Positions 51,700 to 59,205 of a DNA stretch of 64,000 nt are shown here, piece by piece. A model generated the notes under the pieces. It saw only the letters and a list, made by a program, of their open reading frames with translations, was not told the DNA's origin and ran no database searches. Source of the DNA: Bradyrhizobium liaoningense (GTDB taxonomy: Bacteria; Pseudomonadota; Alphaproteobacteria; Rhizobiales; Xanthobacteraceae); contig NZ_JAFCJM010000004.1 of the NCBI RefSeq assembly GCF_018130955.1, positions 62,001 through 126,000 on the forward strand. The letters run 5' to 3'. Numbering within the stretch: position 1 is the stretch's first letter; each line of letters begins with the position of its first letter. A program made the translations under genes and the position numbers.

Positions 51700-52563
51700 A
51701 TGCCGAGGGTGCAGGCGGGAGAGGTACAGCTGGGCTGGCGAGAGTGGGGACAAGGCGACGTCACCGTCGTCTTCATCCACGGCAATCTCGCTAGCAAGGA
51801 CTGGATCGAGCTCGCCGCGCCGCTGTTCCCCTCGGGCCTGCGTGTGATCGGCATCGACTGGCGCGGCTGCGGCGACAGCGACCGGCCGAAGGCCGCGGCG
51901 GACTATTCCAACTACTCGATGCAGCAGCATGCCGAGGACATGCTGACAGCGCTGGATACGCTCGATATCAAGTACTGCCACCTCGCAACGCACTCGACCG
52001 GCGGCATCATTGCCGCACGCATGTTGCTGATGCAGCCGCAGCGCTTCGGTCGCGTGTTCGCGCTCGATCCGGTGACCCCGCTCGGCATGGCCTTCAACGC
52101 CGACCAGATCGGGTTGTTCAGGGCCATGATGGCCAGTAAGGAACTGACGCGGACCGTGATGGCGACCGCGGCCACGTCCCTGTTCGTCCCGGAGAGCATG
52201 GCGCCGAATGCGGTCCCGCGGTTCCGCGAGGGCCTCGGCGAGATCCAGGCCTTGTTTGACCGGATCATCGAGCAGACCTTTGGTGTCTCCGAGGGCATCT
52301 GGATCGGGACGCCGGTCAACCTCACCCGGGAGAAGGAAAGCCGCGAACTGGAGCGGCGCATGCCGGACATCGGACATTCGCATCTGGTGCTGTGGGGCGA
52401 ATGGGACGGCTGGATTCCGCCGACCGACCTCCGCGCCATGGCCGAGGCGATGCCGGATTGCCGGCTGGTGATCGTGCCCCGGGTCGGGCACTCGATGAAT
52501 CTCGAGCTGCCGGCGCTCTATGCCGGCTATTTTGGAGCCTGGTTCGGGGGGCTCGCTGCATAA
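51700..52563 (+). CDS. Alpha/beta hydrolase
   Basis: A 287-residue hydrolase. Visible are VVFIHGNLASKDWIELAAPLF (oxyanion hole), IDWRGCGDSDRP, nucleophile elbow HLATHSTGGIIAARML with Ser in H-S-T-G, acid LWGEWDGWIPP and His PRVGHSMNLE. The Ser neighbourhood lacks the first Gly of GxSxG (it is T-H-S-T-G). It follows the double-domain enzyme by 9 nt and the phasin gene follows 18 nt later, so it belongs to that operon. The substrate could be a PHA oligomer, an inference from the phasin. Confidence 0.88.
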   Translation: MPRVQAGEVQLGWREWGQGDVTVVFIHGNLASKDWIELAAPLFPSGLRVIGIDWRGCGDSDRPKAAADYSNYSMQQHAEDMLTALDTLDIKYCHLATHSTGGIIAARMLLMQPQRFGRVFALDPVTPLGMAFNADQIGLFRAMMASKELTRTVMATAATSLFVPESMAPNAVPRFREGLGEIQALFDRIIEQTFGVSEGIWIGTPVNLTREKESRELERRMPDIGHSHLVLWGEWDGWIPPTDLRAMAEAMPDCRLVIVPRVGHSMNLELPALYAGYFGAWFGGLAA

Positions 52564-52581
52564 CCCAAAGGGAGTAGTGCC

Positions 52582-52932
52582 ATGGTTGAGATCAATCCGT
52601 CCGCCGAAAACGTCCGCACGATGCTTGCCGAGGCGCTCGGGCGCATACGCAAGGCCAACGCTGAGTATTTCGATCTGCTGGAAAAAGGCCTCAGCTCCTC
52701 GCCCTTGCCGATCGCCGGCCAGGCCAAGGAGTTCTGCGCCCACATGCAGCGCAACGTGACTGCGACATTCGATCTCGGCGACAGGCTCATCCAGGCCAAG
52801 GACATGCAGGACGCCCTCAAGATCCAGTCGGACTTCTTCCAGGACCAGATGCGCACGCTCACCGATCAGGCCAAGAACATGGGCGAGTCGGCCATGAAGG
52901 CGGCGACCGGCATGTTCGGCCAAAAGAGCTAG
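52582..52932 (+). CDS. Phasin family protein
   Basis: A 116-residue amphipathic helical protein of the phasin_2 group, with IRKANAEYFDLLEKGLSSSPLPIAGQAKEFCAHMQRNVTATFDLGDRLIQAKD and FFQDQMRTLTDQAKNMGE typical of proteins coating polyhydroxyalkanoate granules. It is encoded behind two hydrolases and before a small charged protein, so it suggests that this operon concerns storage polymer. AAAGGGAG lies 9 nt before the ATG. Confidence 0.9.
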   Translation: MVEINPSAENVRTMLAEALGRIRKANAEYFDLLEKGLSSSPLPIAGQAKEFCAHMQRNVTATFDLGDRLIQAKDMQDALKIQSDFFQDQMRTLTDQAKNMGESAMKAATGMFGQKS

Positions 52933-52958
52933 GTTGAGAGGCCCGAGAGGAGAAGCTC

Positions 52959-53126
52959 ATGGCTGAAATAAAGAAGCTCTCGGCCGAAAAGGCGCTCGAG
53001 AAAATCCGCAGCAGCGATCAGGAGGCGTCCAAGGACCAGCGGCGCGATGACAAGATGGATGCGCTGAACGAGGAGATCAAGCGCATGAAGGCACAACGCA
53101 TGCGCCTCGATCGCAAGCGTGACTGA
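52959..53126 (+). CDS. Small charged protein of 55 residues
   Basis: The frame reads MAEIKKLSAEKALEKIRSSD and continues to LDRKRD with a TGA at 53124. It is extremely rich in Lys, Arg, Glu and Asp and has heptads typical of a short coiled coil. The ribosome site GAGAGGAGAAG is excellent. The Ala-Leu-Glu-Lys-Ile pattern with basic C-terminus suggests a nucleic-acid- or protein-binding helix. It ends the hydrolase/phasin operon, 26 nt behind the phasin gene, and is followed by a terminator 72 nt later. Function unknown. Confidence 0.78.
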   Translation: MAEIKKLSAEKALEKIRSSDQEASKDQRRDDKMDALNEEIKRMKAQRMRLDRKRD

Positions 53127-53198
53127 ACTGATCGGGTTCGGGGGAGCCCGCGGGTTTGGCCGACCTTGCGTTGACCATCGCAACGAGTTCACATTGGA

Positions 53199-53232
53199 GC
53201 CGTCGTCGACCTCAACCCGACGACGGCTTTTT
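53199..53232 (+). terminator. Rho-independent terminator
   Basis: GCCGTCGTCG (53199-53208) and CGACGACGGC (53218-53227) form a perfect 10-bp stem with a 9-nt loop, followed by five T residues. It ends the operon that starts at 49183 and lies just before the ion channel gene, whose ATG is 13 nt beyond. Confidence 0.88.
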
Positions 53233-53244
53233 CACGGGGGGACA

Positions 53245-53703
53245 ATGGCACTCCAATTCCTCGTCGGCACCGTCGTCAGCCTCATCAACATCATGATCCA
53301 TGCGCTGGTGACGATCGGCGCCATTGACGTCGCCCGAGCGGCGGGGCTTCGCCACACGGTACGGCCGCGTTTGCATCTGATGACCGTGATGGCAGGGACC
53401 GCCGCGGCGCTGATGGTGGCGCACACGCTCGAGATCCTGGTCTGGGCGCTGGCCTATTGGACGATCGGTGCGACACCGCCCGGCAGTGAGGTGTTCTATT
53501 TCACGTTCGTGAACTACACCACGCTCGGCTACGGCGACATCACCCCGGTCGAGACGTGGCGCCTGACGGGGCCGATGGCCGCAATGAACGGCATCCTGCT
53601 GTTCGGCTGGTCGACAGCGGTCCTGTTCGAAGTCTTGCGCAAGACGCTGGAGCATCTCGCTGCGATCGACGCGCCCGGCTTCAGTTCTGAAGATCGAGGC
53701 TAG
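53245..53703 (+). CDS. Potassium-channel-like ion channel protein
   Basis: A 152-residue membrane protein of the Ion_trans_2 type. The selectivity filter YTTLGYGDITP (about residues 91-101) is complete (TxGYGD). Three hydrophobic helices are visible: residues 3-27, 47-72 (HLMTVMAGTAAALMVAHTLEI) and 107-130 (MAAMNGILLFGWSTAVLFEVL) with the pore loop between the last two. There is no RCK or cyclic-nucleotide domain. The start at 53245 has GGGGGGACA upstream. Because a terminator directly precedes it, its transcript arises from readthrough or an internal promoter. Its 3' end overlaps the fixK 3' end by 23 nt. Confidence 0.88.
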   Translation: MALQFLVGTVVSLINIMIHALVTIGAIDVARAAGLRHTVRPRLHLMTVMAGTAAALMVAHTLEILVWALAYWTIGATPPGSEVFYFTFVNYTTLGYGDITPVETWRLTGPMAAMNGILLFGWSTAVLFEVLRKTLEHLAAIDAPGFSSEDRG

Positions 53704-54364
53704 CGAGCTGCTGCCGGTCCAGCAGCACGATCTGGCGCTGGTTGTTGCCGATGAAGCCGAGCGTGCCGAGCTCGTGCAAATGCGAGATCGCGCGCGAGAC
53801 GGTCTCCAGCGTCAGGCCGAGATAGTCGGCAATGTCGCGCCGTGACATCGGCAGTGCCATGACGCCTGCGGCCGTCAGCCGCTTGTCCATCTCGAGCAGG
53901 AAAGCGGCGACCCGCTCCAGCGACGTCTTCCGCCCCAGCAGCAGCATGTGGTCCTCCGCATGCTGGAGATTGGTCGTGGTCATGCTGAGCAGGTTCTTGG
54001 CGACCATGGCATCGCTCTCGGCCACGGTCTCGAGGCTTTGCCGCCGGATCAGGCGAACGGTCGTGTCGATGATGGCTTCCGCTGTGAAACGATGCGCGCT
54101 GCCGTTCTCCAGCCCGAAGATGTCGCCGGCGAGATGAAACGCGCCAATCTGGCGGCGTCCGTCGGAGAGCAGCTTGTAGCTCCTGACCGCGCCGGTCTTG
54201 ACCTGATAGACGTACTCGGCCGGCTCCTTTTCGCCGTAGATCTCGTTGCCCTTTTTGTAAGTAAATTCGTTCAAACTGACCAACGGATTCGAATCGCTGG
54301 TCATGCCGAGGTCATTGAGCGAATTGGGGCGGGGAAGCGGGTCGGTCGTGACGCGTACGAACAT
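53681..54364 (-). CDS. fixK: FixK-type Crp/Fnr regulator
   Basis: A 227-residue regulator with a cyclic-nucleotide-like beta roll (about 30-120), a dimer helix and a winged helix-turn-helix. The recognition helix is YLGLTLETVSRAISHLHELG with Leu186, Glu187 and Arg191, matching the base-contact residues Leu195, Glu196 and Arg200 of B. diazoefficiens FixK2. The residue aligned with the redox-sensitive Cys183 of FixK2 is Ser174 here (MALPMSRRDIADYLG), so it resembles a FixK paralogue that does not sense oxidation this way. No N-terminal Fe-S cysteines of the FNR type are present. It is the obvious candidate for the six boxes around it. GAGGAG lies 9 nt before ATG 54364. Confidence 0.92.
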   Translation of the reverse strand: MFVRVTTDPLPRPNSLNDLGMTSDSNPLVSLNEFTYKKGNEIYGEKEPAEYVYQVKTGAVRSYKLLSDGRRQIGAFHLAGDIFGLENGSAHRFTAEAIIDTTVRLIRRQSLETVAESDAMVAKNLLSMTTTNLQHAEDHMLLLGRKTSLERVAAFLLEMDKRLTAAGVMALPMSRRDIADYLGLTLETVSRAISHLHELGTLGFIGNNQRQIVLLDRQQLASLDLQN

Positions 54365-54500
54365 GGGCCAACTCCTCAACGTCGATCGCTGAATTGGTCT
54401 TGAGCGAATATTCATTGCGAGGAGTGCGCCGCGCTGTCCCACTCTCGCCGAGGTTGATCTACGACGGAGGTCGGTTTTTTAACCATTGTCTCTAGGGGCA

Positions 54501-54516
54501 TTGTACCAAGGGACAG
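54501..54516. promoter_or_regulatory. Imperfect palindrome TTGTACCAAGGGACAG, possible operator
   Basis: It lies 92 nt upstream of the 30-codon ORF at 54608, and about 137 nt from fixK. The complement of the motif at 55376-55391 (TTGTCCCTTCGGACAG) agrees at 12 of 16 positions, with the palindromic half-sites TTGTxCC and GGxACAG shared. Two related sites in front of two regulator genes suggest a common regulator; this is inference. Confidence 0.35.
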
Positions 54517-54607
54517 GACGGCAATATCTTGCACGCAGTGAGAAGACCTTCGCGCCGCTGGAATGCATCTTCGTATCGCTGTTGTTTCAATTTGCGGAGT
54601 GTTCGTT

Positions 54608-54700
54608 ATGCCCGGTACCATTCATAAGGACGGTCCCGTAGCGTCTCGAACGGACCAGGATATCGAAAATCCCGCGGAACCCACCGCGGCAAAGAGGTGA
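54608..54700 (+). CDS. Short ORF (30 residues) translationally coupled to the response regulator
   Basis: The frame reads MPGTIHKDGPVASRTDQDIE and ends AKR at TGA 54698-54700. GGAG at 54596-54599 stands 8 nt before the ATG, an optimal distance. The stop overlaps the GTG start of the response regulator (GTGA at 54697-54700), so ribosomes finishing this peptide could restart on the regulator. The peptide is hydrophilic, with no recognised family. It may be a real small protein or a leader peptide setting the level of the regulator. Confidence 0.5.
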   Translation: MPGTIHKDGPVASRTDQDIENPAEPTAAKR

Positions 54701-55335
54701 AATTGCCCGGCCTTATCCACGTGGTCGACGACGATGCATCGTTCCGGACGGCGATGGAACGCCGTCTGAAGCTCGCCGGCTATGACGTCGCGACGTATGC
54801 GGCGGCGCAAGAGCTGCTCGACCGGCTGCCCGACGACGACAAGCCCGGATGTATTTTGCTTGACGTGCAGATACCGGGGCTGAGCGGCCCCGAGCTGCAG
54901 AGCCGTTTGATCGAGCTCGGCTCGACGCTTCCAATCGTCTTTCTCACCGGCCATGCCGATACGCCGACCACCGTCCGGGCCATCAAGGCGGGCGCTGAGG
55001 ACTTTCTGACCAAGCCGGTGTCGTCGGAGCAATTGATCGATGCGATCGAGCGCGCATTGGCGCGGCAGGCGACCTCGCTGAGCCAGCGCAGCAGGCTCGA
55101 TGGTTTCCGTACGCTTCTAGCCCTGCTGACGCCGCGCGAGCGCCAGGTGTTCGACCTGATCGTACGCGGCAGAATCAACAAGCAGATCGCCTATGAGCTC
55201 GGCACGACCGAGCGCACGGTGAAGGCGCACCGCCACCAGGTGATGGAGAAGATGCAGGCCCGTTCGCTTGCGGAGCTCGTTTCGATCGCGGAGCGGCTGG
55301 GAATACTCGATGCAAACGACGGAACGCGTGGCTGA
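54697..55335 (+). CDS. FixJ-family response regulator
   Basis: A 212-residue two-domain regulator. The receiver domain has IHVVDDDASFRTAMERRLKLAGYD with the acidic pocket, the phosphorylated Asp in CILLDVQIPGLSG, Thr in VFLTGHADTPTTV and Lys in FLTKPV; the C-terminal LuxR-type HTH is LTPRERQVFDLIVRGRINKQIAYELGTTERTVKAHRHQVMEKMQ. It resembles FixJ, TodT and NodW by layout. No histidine kinase gene lies in the window, so it is an orphan here. The GTG at 54697 is coupled to the short ORF before it; a TTG at 54703 is a possible alternative. Likely linked to the low-oxygen control in this region. Confidence 0.9.
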   Translation: MKLPGLIHVVDDDASFRTAMERRLKLAGYDVATYAAAQELLDRLPDDDKPGCILLDVQIPGLSGPELQSRLIELGSTLPIVFLTGHADTPTTVRAIKAGAEDFLTKPVSSEQLIDAIERALARQATSLSQRSRLDGFRTLLALLTPRERQVFDLIVRGRINKQIAYELGTTERTVKAHRHQVMEKMQARSLAELVSIAERLGILDANDGTRG

Positions 55336-55375
55336 TTGATCGTCGGTCGCGTTGTCAGCTCCCTGTAAGCCGGAC

Positions 55376-55391
55376 CTGTCCGAAGGGACAA
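55376..55391. promoter_or_regulatory. Imperfect palindrome CTGTCCGAAGGGACAA, possible operator
   Basis: Within it TGTCC-GAAG-GGACA is a perfect 5-bp inverted repeat. It lies about 115 nt before the receiver protein start at 55499 and 40 nt after the response regulator stop. It resembles the motif at 54501-54516 in complement orientation (12 of 16 positions). Confidence 0.35.
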
Positions 55392-55498
55392 TATGAAACT
55401 GTGTTGACAGAGCGTTGATGAGAGCGCGGCACTGACGCCTCAACTTGTCGGACGCGTTGCCCGGTCAATCCGCTCAGTCAACAAGAAGGCCATCCATC

Positions 55499-55873
55499 TT
55501 GTCGACACGCAGGTCAGTCTTCGTCATCGACGACGATACATCGATGCGCATGAGCATCAAGCGGCTGCTGCGCGAGCACGGTTTCAGCACGCTGCTGTTC
55601 GGCTCGGCGACTGCGCTCGTCGACCATGGCAGTTTCGACGAGGCCGTCTGTCTCATCATCGACATCAATCTGAGCGATCAGTCGGGGATCGAGCTGCGCC
55701 GGCGGCTTGCGCATGATGGCGTTACGGCGCCGGTCATCTATATCACCGGCAATGACAGTCCGGCGAACCGCGCGGCCGCGCTCGAGTCGGGATGCGTCGC
55801 CTATTTGACCAAGCCGTTCGCGGCGCATGCCTTGATCGGATCGATCGAGCGGGCCTGCGCCGGCGTCAACTAA
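55499..55873 (+). CDS. Single-domain response regulator
   Basis: A receiver-only protein of about 124 residues: SVFVIDDDTSMRMSIKRLLREHGF with the acidic pair, phospho-Asp in CLIIDINLSDQSGIELRRRL, Thr in VIYITGNDSPANRAAALESG and Lys in AYLTKPFAAH. It has no output domain, so it may act as a phosphate sink or by protein contact. The start is uncertain: TTG 55499 has AAGAAGG 9 nt upstream, and a TTG at 55445 is in frame. It follows the FixJ-family gene by 160 nt. Its stop lies one nucleotide from that of the convergent IalB-like gene. Confidence 0.85.
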   Translation: MSTRRSVFVIDDDTSMRMSIKRLLREHGFSTLLFGSATALVDHGSFDEAVCLIIDINLSDQSGIELRRRLAHDGVTAPVIYITGNDSPANRAAALESGCVAYLTKPFAAHALIGSIERACAGVN

Positions 55874-55874
55874 C

Positions 55875-56459
55875 TCATTCGTCGACGTCCTGCTGCATCG
55901 TCTTCGCTGGCGGGCCCTTGCGTGCGGACGCGAATTGCGCGAGCGGCAGCGTTGTCGTCAACGACAGAAGATTGGAATCGACGACCTCCAGAACGAGTGC
56001 CTTCCCCGATTCCATGTCCTTGATTAATTTCGAGTCGGCCACATCACCGGCAATGCAGGCATTGGTGAGGCACCAGGTGTACGGCACCTGATGAGGGCTG
56101 CCCTGGTCCACGGTCAGCTTGACCGCGTGTTGCAGATGCATGCCGACGGGCACGAACAATTGCAGCCGTGCGGTCTTGCTGTCCTCGCGCTCGATCAGGT
56201 CGATGCGCACCGCCATCTGTCCGGTCGGAAACCTGCCGGTGATCGACGTTCGGCATAGGGTCGGCGCGCCGCCCGGCTTGAAGCAGAGTTTTTGCCAATC
56301 TCCATAAGTAATGTCCTTTGCCTCGCGTGGTCCGCGCGCTGCCACCTCGGCGGGCTTGGCAACTTGCGACTTTTCGCGCGCCACAGCTCCAGTGATCGGG
56401 GTTACGCCGAAGACAGCTGCGAGCAGCAGACCCGGCAGGCAGTGACGGATATCGACCAT
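55875..56459 (-). CDS. Invasion-associated locus B (IalB) family protein
   Basis: A 194-residue secreted protein. A signal peptide (CLPGLLLAAVFGVTPITGAVA) precedes the IalB domain: YGDWQKLCFKPGGAPTLCRTSITGRFPTGQMAVRIDLIERE, LQLFVPVGMHLQHAVKLTVDQG and PYTWCLTNACIAGDV with paired Cys residues. In Bartonella IalB aids erythrocyte entry; in rhizobia the role is unknown. Start at 56459 with GGAGG 6 nt upstream. It probably shares a transcript with the hydrolase and AspT genes upstream on the same strand (28 nt gap). Confidence 0.9.
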   Translation of the reverse strand: MVDIRHCLPGLLLAAVFGVTPITGAVAREKSQVAKPAEVAARGPREAKDITYGDWQKLCFKPGGAPTLCRTSITGRFPTGQMAVRIDLIEREDSKTARLQLFVPVGMHLQHAVKLTVDQGSPHQVPYTWCLTNACIAGDVADSKLIKDMESGKALVLEVVDSNLLSLTTTLPLAQFASARKGPPAKTMQQDVDE

Positions 56460-56487
56460 GGTTAGCCTCCAGACATCGCCTGCGCGC

Positions 56488-57369
56488 TCACTTCTGCGCG
56501 TCGAGAAATTTCGAGACCAGCGGGGACCAGATCGGGACCGCGTCCGGCGAGCCGATGAAGAAATGTCCTTCATTCCCGAACGGCGGCATCAGATGATATT
56601 CGGCCTTGCCGCCGGCGGCGCTGAAGGCCTCGTGCATGCGCTTGGAGAGGGCGGGGCCAAAGAACGTATCGTTGTCGATGTAGATCCACAGCATTGGCAC
56701 GCGTGAGGTGCGGCCGAAATCCGCAGTCGCCTCGACCAGCTTGTCGGGCGCGCAATTGTTGTTGGGCTTGCCGCCGACCCGACCACCGCGACCGGCCGCG
56801 AAGATGATGATCGCCTTGACTGGCGGCGGATTGAGGCTGGATAGCGCGATCGCGGCCCAGCCACCTGCGGATTGCCCGACCACGATGACGTCCTTTGGCA
56901 CGATCCGCTTCTCGGCGGCCAGGAAGTCGATGATCCAGAGATCGACCTGCGCTACGGCGCGGCCTGCGTCATGGAAGTTCGGATTGGTGCACTTGCCGAC
57001 CTTGGAGAAGAACGGGCCATAGATGCCGCGTTCGGGGATGTCGAGGGCGGATGCGCCATAGCCGGTGCCGACCGGCGCCACCACGAAATAGCCGCGCCGG
57101 GCGAACCATTTGGCGGCGTCACGGAATTCCACCAGCGGAAAGAAGCTGCGGTCGGTCGGATTGAGCGAGACGCCGTGGTTCATGATGACAAGCGGAAACG
57201 GACCGTCGCCCACGGGCCGTGCCACGTAGCCGAACATCGGCAACGGCAGCGCCAGCGCCCAGATCTCCTCCTGGATACGGGTGGTATCCGCCTTGTCCTC
57301 GGCGCGCGCCGGCGCGGCAATCAGGACGAGAAGTGCGGTCAGCCAGCGGAGAATGTGAGCAAACCGCAT
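56488..57369 (-). CDS. Secreted alpha/beta hydrolase (dienelactone-hydrolase-like)
   Basis: A 293-residue protein with a signal peptide (ILRWLTALLVLIAAPARAED). The hydrolase fold shows PFPLVIMNHGVSLNPTDRSFF, nucleophile elbow VIVVGQSAGGWAAIAL, acid IYIDNDTFFGP and His GNEGHFFIGSPD. Two Cys (KCTNPN and NNNCAPDK) may form a disulfide, in line with periplasmic location. GGAGG lies 6 nt before the ATG at 57369; a longer frame to 57549 overlaps the AspT gene and is not real. It lies 11 nt behind the AspT gene, so it is in that FixK-boxed operon. Confidence 0.88.
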   Translation of the reverse strand: MRFAHILRWLTALLVLIAAPARAEDKADTTRIQEEIWALALPLPMFGYVARPVGDGPFPLVIMNHGVSLNPTDRSFFPLVEFRDAAKWFARRGYFVVAPVGTGYGASALDIPERGIYGPFFSKVGKCTNPNFHDAGRAVAQVDLWIIDFLAAEKRIVPKDVIVVGQSAGGWAAIALSSLNPPPVKAIIIFAAGRGGRVGGKPNNNCAPDKLVEATADFGRTSRVPMLWIYIDNDTFFGPALSKRMHEAFSAAGGKAEYHLMPPFGNEGHFFIGSPDAVPIWSPLVSKFLDAQK

Positions 57370-57380
57370 CGGCACCTCCG

Positions 57381-59069
57381 TCAGCCGGTGTAGGTGGCGG
57401 CCACGATGATCGGGCCGAGCACGGTCAGGATCACGTTTCCGACGGCATAAGGCACGGCAACGCCGAGCACCGGCGTCTGGCTCTCGGCGACCTCGCAGGC
57501 ACCGTTCACGGCGGCATCGACGGTCATTGCGCCGGCCAGCGCACCGCACGTGACGACCGGGTTCATGCGCAGCACGTAATAGGCAAACAGCGTCGCGACG
57601 ACCAGCGGCACGATGGTGATGACAAGACCCATGCCGACCAGCAGCAGGCCATGGGCCTGGATCGCGGCCCAGGCGGCGGCACCATTGCCGAGCCCGATGG
57701 CTGCGATGAAGCCGCCGAGTCCGAGATCGCTTAGTGTCTGCTGCGCAGCGGGCGGCAACGCGCCCATCGTCGGCCGGCGCGAGCGCAGATACCCGCAGAC
57801 GAGACCCGCGATCAGCGCACCGCCGCCGCCGCCGAGCGTCAGCGCGACGCCGCCGACCTTGAAGCTGACGAGGCCGGCGAGCAGACCAATGGCAATACCG
57901 GCGGCGAGGAAGGCGATATCGGCGCGGTCGCCGGCGCGCAGGATCTGGCCGACATTCGCTGCGGCCCGCTCGATGTTCCGGGTGCTGCCGACCAGCGTCA
58001 TGACGTCGCCAACATAGACTCGCGTATCGGCGCTCAGGGGAACCTCGCGGCCCATCCGCGTCAGCGCACGCAGGAAGACGCCGCGCGCATTGCCGCCGAC
58101 GCGTTCGGCGACGTCCTTGATGGAACGGCCGTGGAGGTTCGGGCTGTCGACCAGTACCTCGATCACGTTGCCGGGGATCGCCTTGAGGATTTCGTCGGCG
58201 TCGATCTCGGTACCGATGAGCGGCTTTGCAGCAACGATGGCTGCGGTGCGTCCGGCGATGACGACGTTGTCGCCGGCCTCAAGCACGGTGTCCAGATGCG
58301 GCTCGACGTCGATTCCTTGGCGCACAATGCGCTCGACGACCGTGCGGCTGCCGATCTCCTCTTCGATCGACCTGACGGTGCGGCCCGCAGCCGCTGAAAC
58401 GAGATAGGCACGCGCCTGGAATTTTCGGTAGGAAAGATTCTCGGTTTGCGGCGTCTCGCCGCCGGAGAGCTCCGCCTCCAGCTTCTTTGCTTCGACCTTG
58501 AGATCGATCCGCATCAGTTTTGGCGCGACGAACGGCACGAACAGCAGCGTCAGGATATAGCCGAGCACATAGGTGACGGCGTAGCCGGCCGCGATGTTGG
58601 CCTCCTGCTGCTTCAACAACTCGCTCGGCAGGCCGAGTTGCGCCAGCGCGCCGGATGCGGTGCCGATCACGGAGGATTGCGTCAGGGCGCCTGCGGCGAT
58701 GCCGGACGCGGTGCCCGGGTCGAGCTTGAAGCTGAAAGCGAACGCAAGGACGATGAGGAGTCCCGTGCCGCCCATCACGAGCGCCATCGCGACCTGCGCC
58801 AACGTGCGGATGCTAAGCGAGGCAAAAAACTCGGGCCCCGACCGGTAGCCGATCGTGAACACGAACAGGCTGAACAGGATCGCCCTGAGGATTGGCGGGA
58901 AGGCAAAGCCCCCGAGCTGCCCGATCAGCACGGAAACGATCAGGATGCAGGCCGTGGTGCCGATTGCGAAACCGCGGACCTTCACGCGCCCCAGGATCGT
59001 GCCGATGGCAACGGCCAGCAGCAGAAAGATCTCCGGAGCCGCGGAGATGATCCACCTGAGAGTATCCAT
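57381..59069 (-). CDS. AspT/YidE-type antiporter (aspartate:alanine exchanger family)
   Basis: A 562-residue inner-membrane transporter with two hydrophobic blocks (about residues 5-185 and 375-560) around a central hydrophilic part with two TrkA_C-like domains (VEPHLDTVLEAGDNVVIAGRT and GREVPLSADTRVYVGDVMTLVG). Family patterns include FTIGYRSGPEFFASL and GVALTLGGGGGALIAGLVCGYLRSRRP. AspT-type proteins exchange an amino acid for its decarboxylation product, generating proton motive force; here a PLP decarboxylase is encoded 2.7 kb away behind another FixK box. The FixK box at 59127-59140 is 58 nt from its start. Confidence 0.92.
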   Translation of the reverse strand: MDTLRWIISAAPEIFLLLAVAIGTILGRVKVRGFAIGTTACILIVSVLIGQLGGFAFPPILRAILFSLFVFTIGYRSGPEFFASLSIRTLAQVAMALVMGGTGLLIVLAFAFSFKLDPGTASGIAAGALTQSSVIGTASGALAQLGLPSELLKQQEANIAAGYAVTYVLGYILTLLFVPFVAPKLMRIDLKVEAKKLEAELSGGETPQTENLSYRKFQARAYLVSAAAGRTVRSIEEEIGSRTVVERIVRQGIDVEPHLDTVLEAGDNVVIAGRTAAIVAAKPLIGTEIDADEILKAIPGNVIEVLVDSPNLHGRSIKDVAERVGGNARGVFLRALTRMGREVPLSADTRVYVGDVMTLVGSTRNIERAAANVGQILRAGDRADIAFLAAGIAIGLLAGLVSFKVGGVALTLGGGGGALIAGLVCGYLRSRRPTMGALPPAAQQTLSDLGLGGFIAAIGLGNGAAAWAAIQAHGLLLVGMGLVITIVPLVVATLFAYYVLRMNPVVTCGALAGAMTVDAAVNGACEVAESQTPVLGVAVPYAVGNVILTVLGPIIVAATYTG

Positions 59070-59126
59070 GGTCGCATCTTCCCCCGGGCGTTTTGCCCGA
59101 TCTCAATCCTGCAATCCGGGGATTGC

Positions 59127-59140
59127 TTGATCCAAATCAA
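59127..59140. promoter_or_regulatory. FixK/FNR box TTGATCCAAATCAA
   Basis: A perfect TTGAT-N4-ATCAA palindrome between the divergent AspT gene (start 59069) and the DUF1275 gene (start 59206). Centre distances to the starts are about 64 and 72 nt, so it can control both. Confidence 0.82.
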
Positions 59141-59205
59141 GCCAGCCGCCGGTACGGTGTTGCCCATGGGATCATGCAGCAACTGCGACAGCCGACATTC
59201 CCGAC

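Noticed and set aside
52930..53200. Possible FixK box in TTGACCATCGCAAC (near 53171) and TTGAGATCAA (near 52585)
   Set aside because: The first has a broken right half (GCAAC instead of GTCAA). The second lacks the four-base spacer and lies inside or at the start of the phasin gene.
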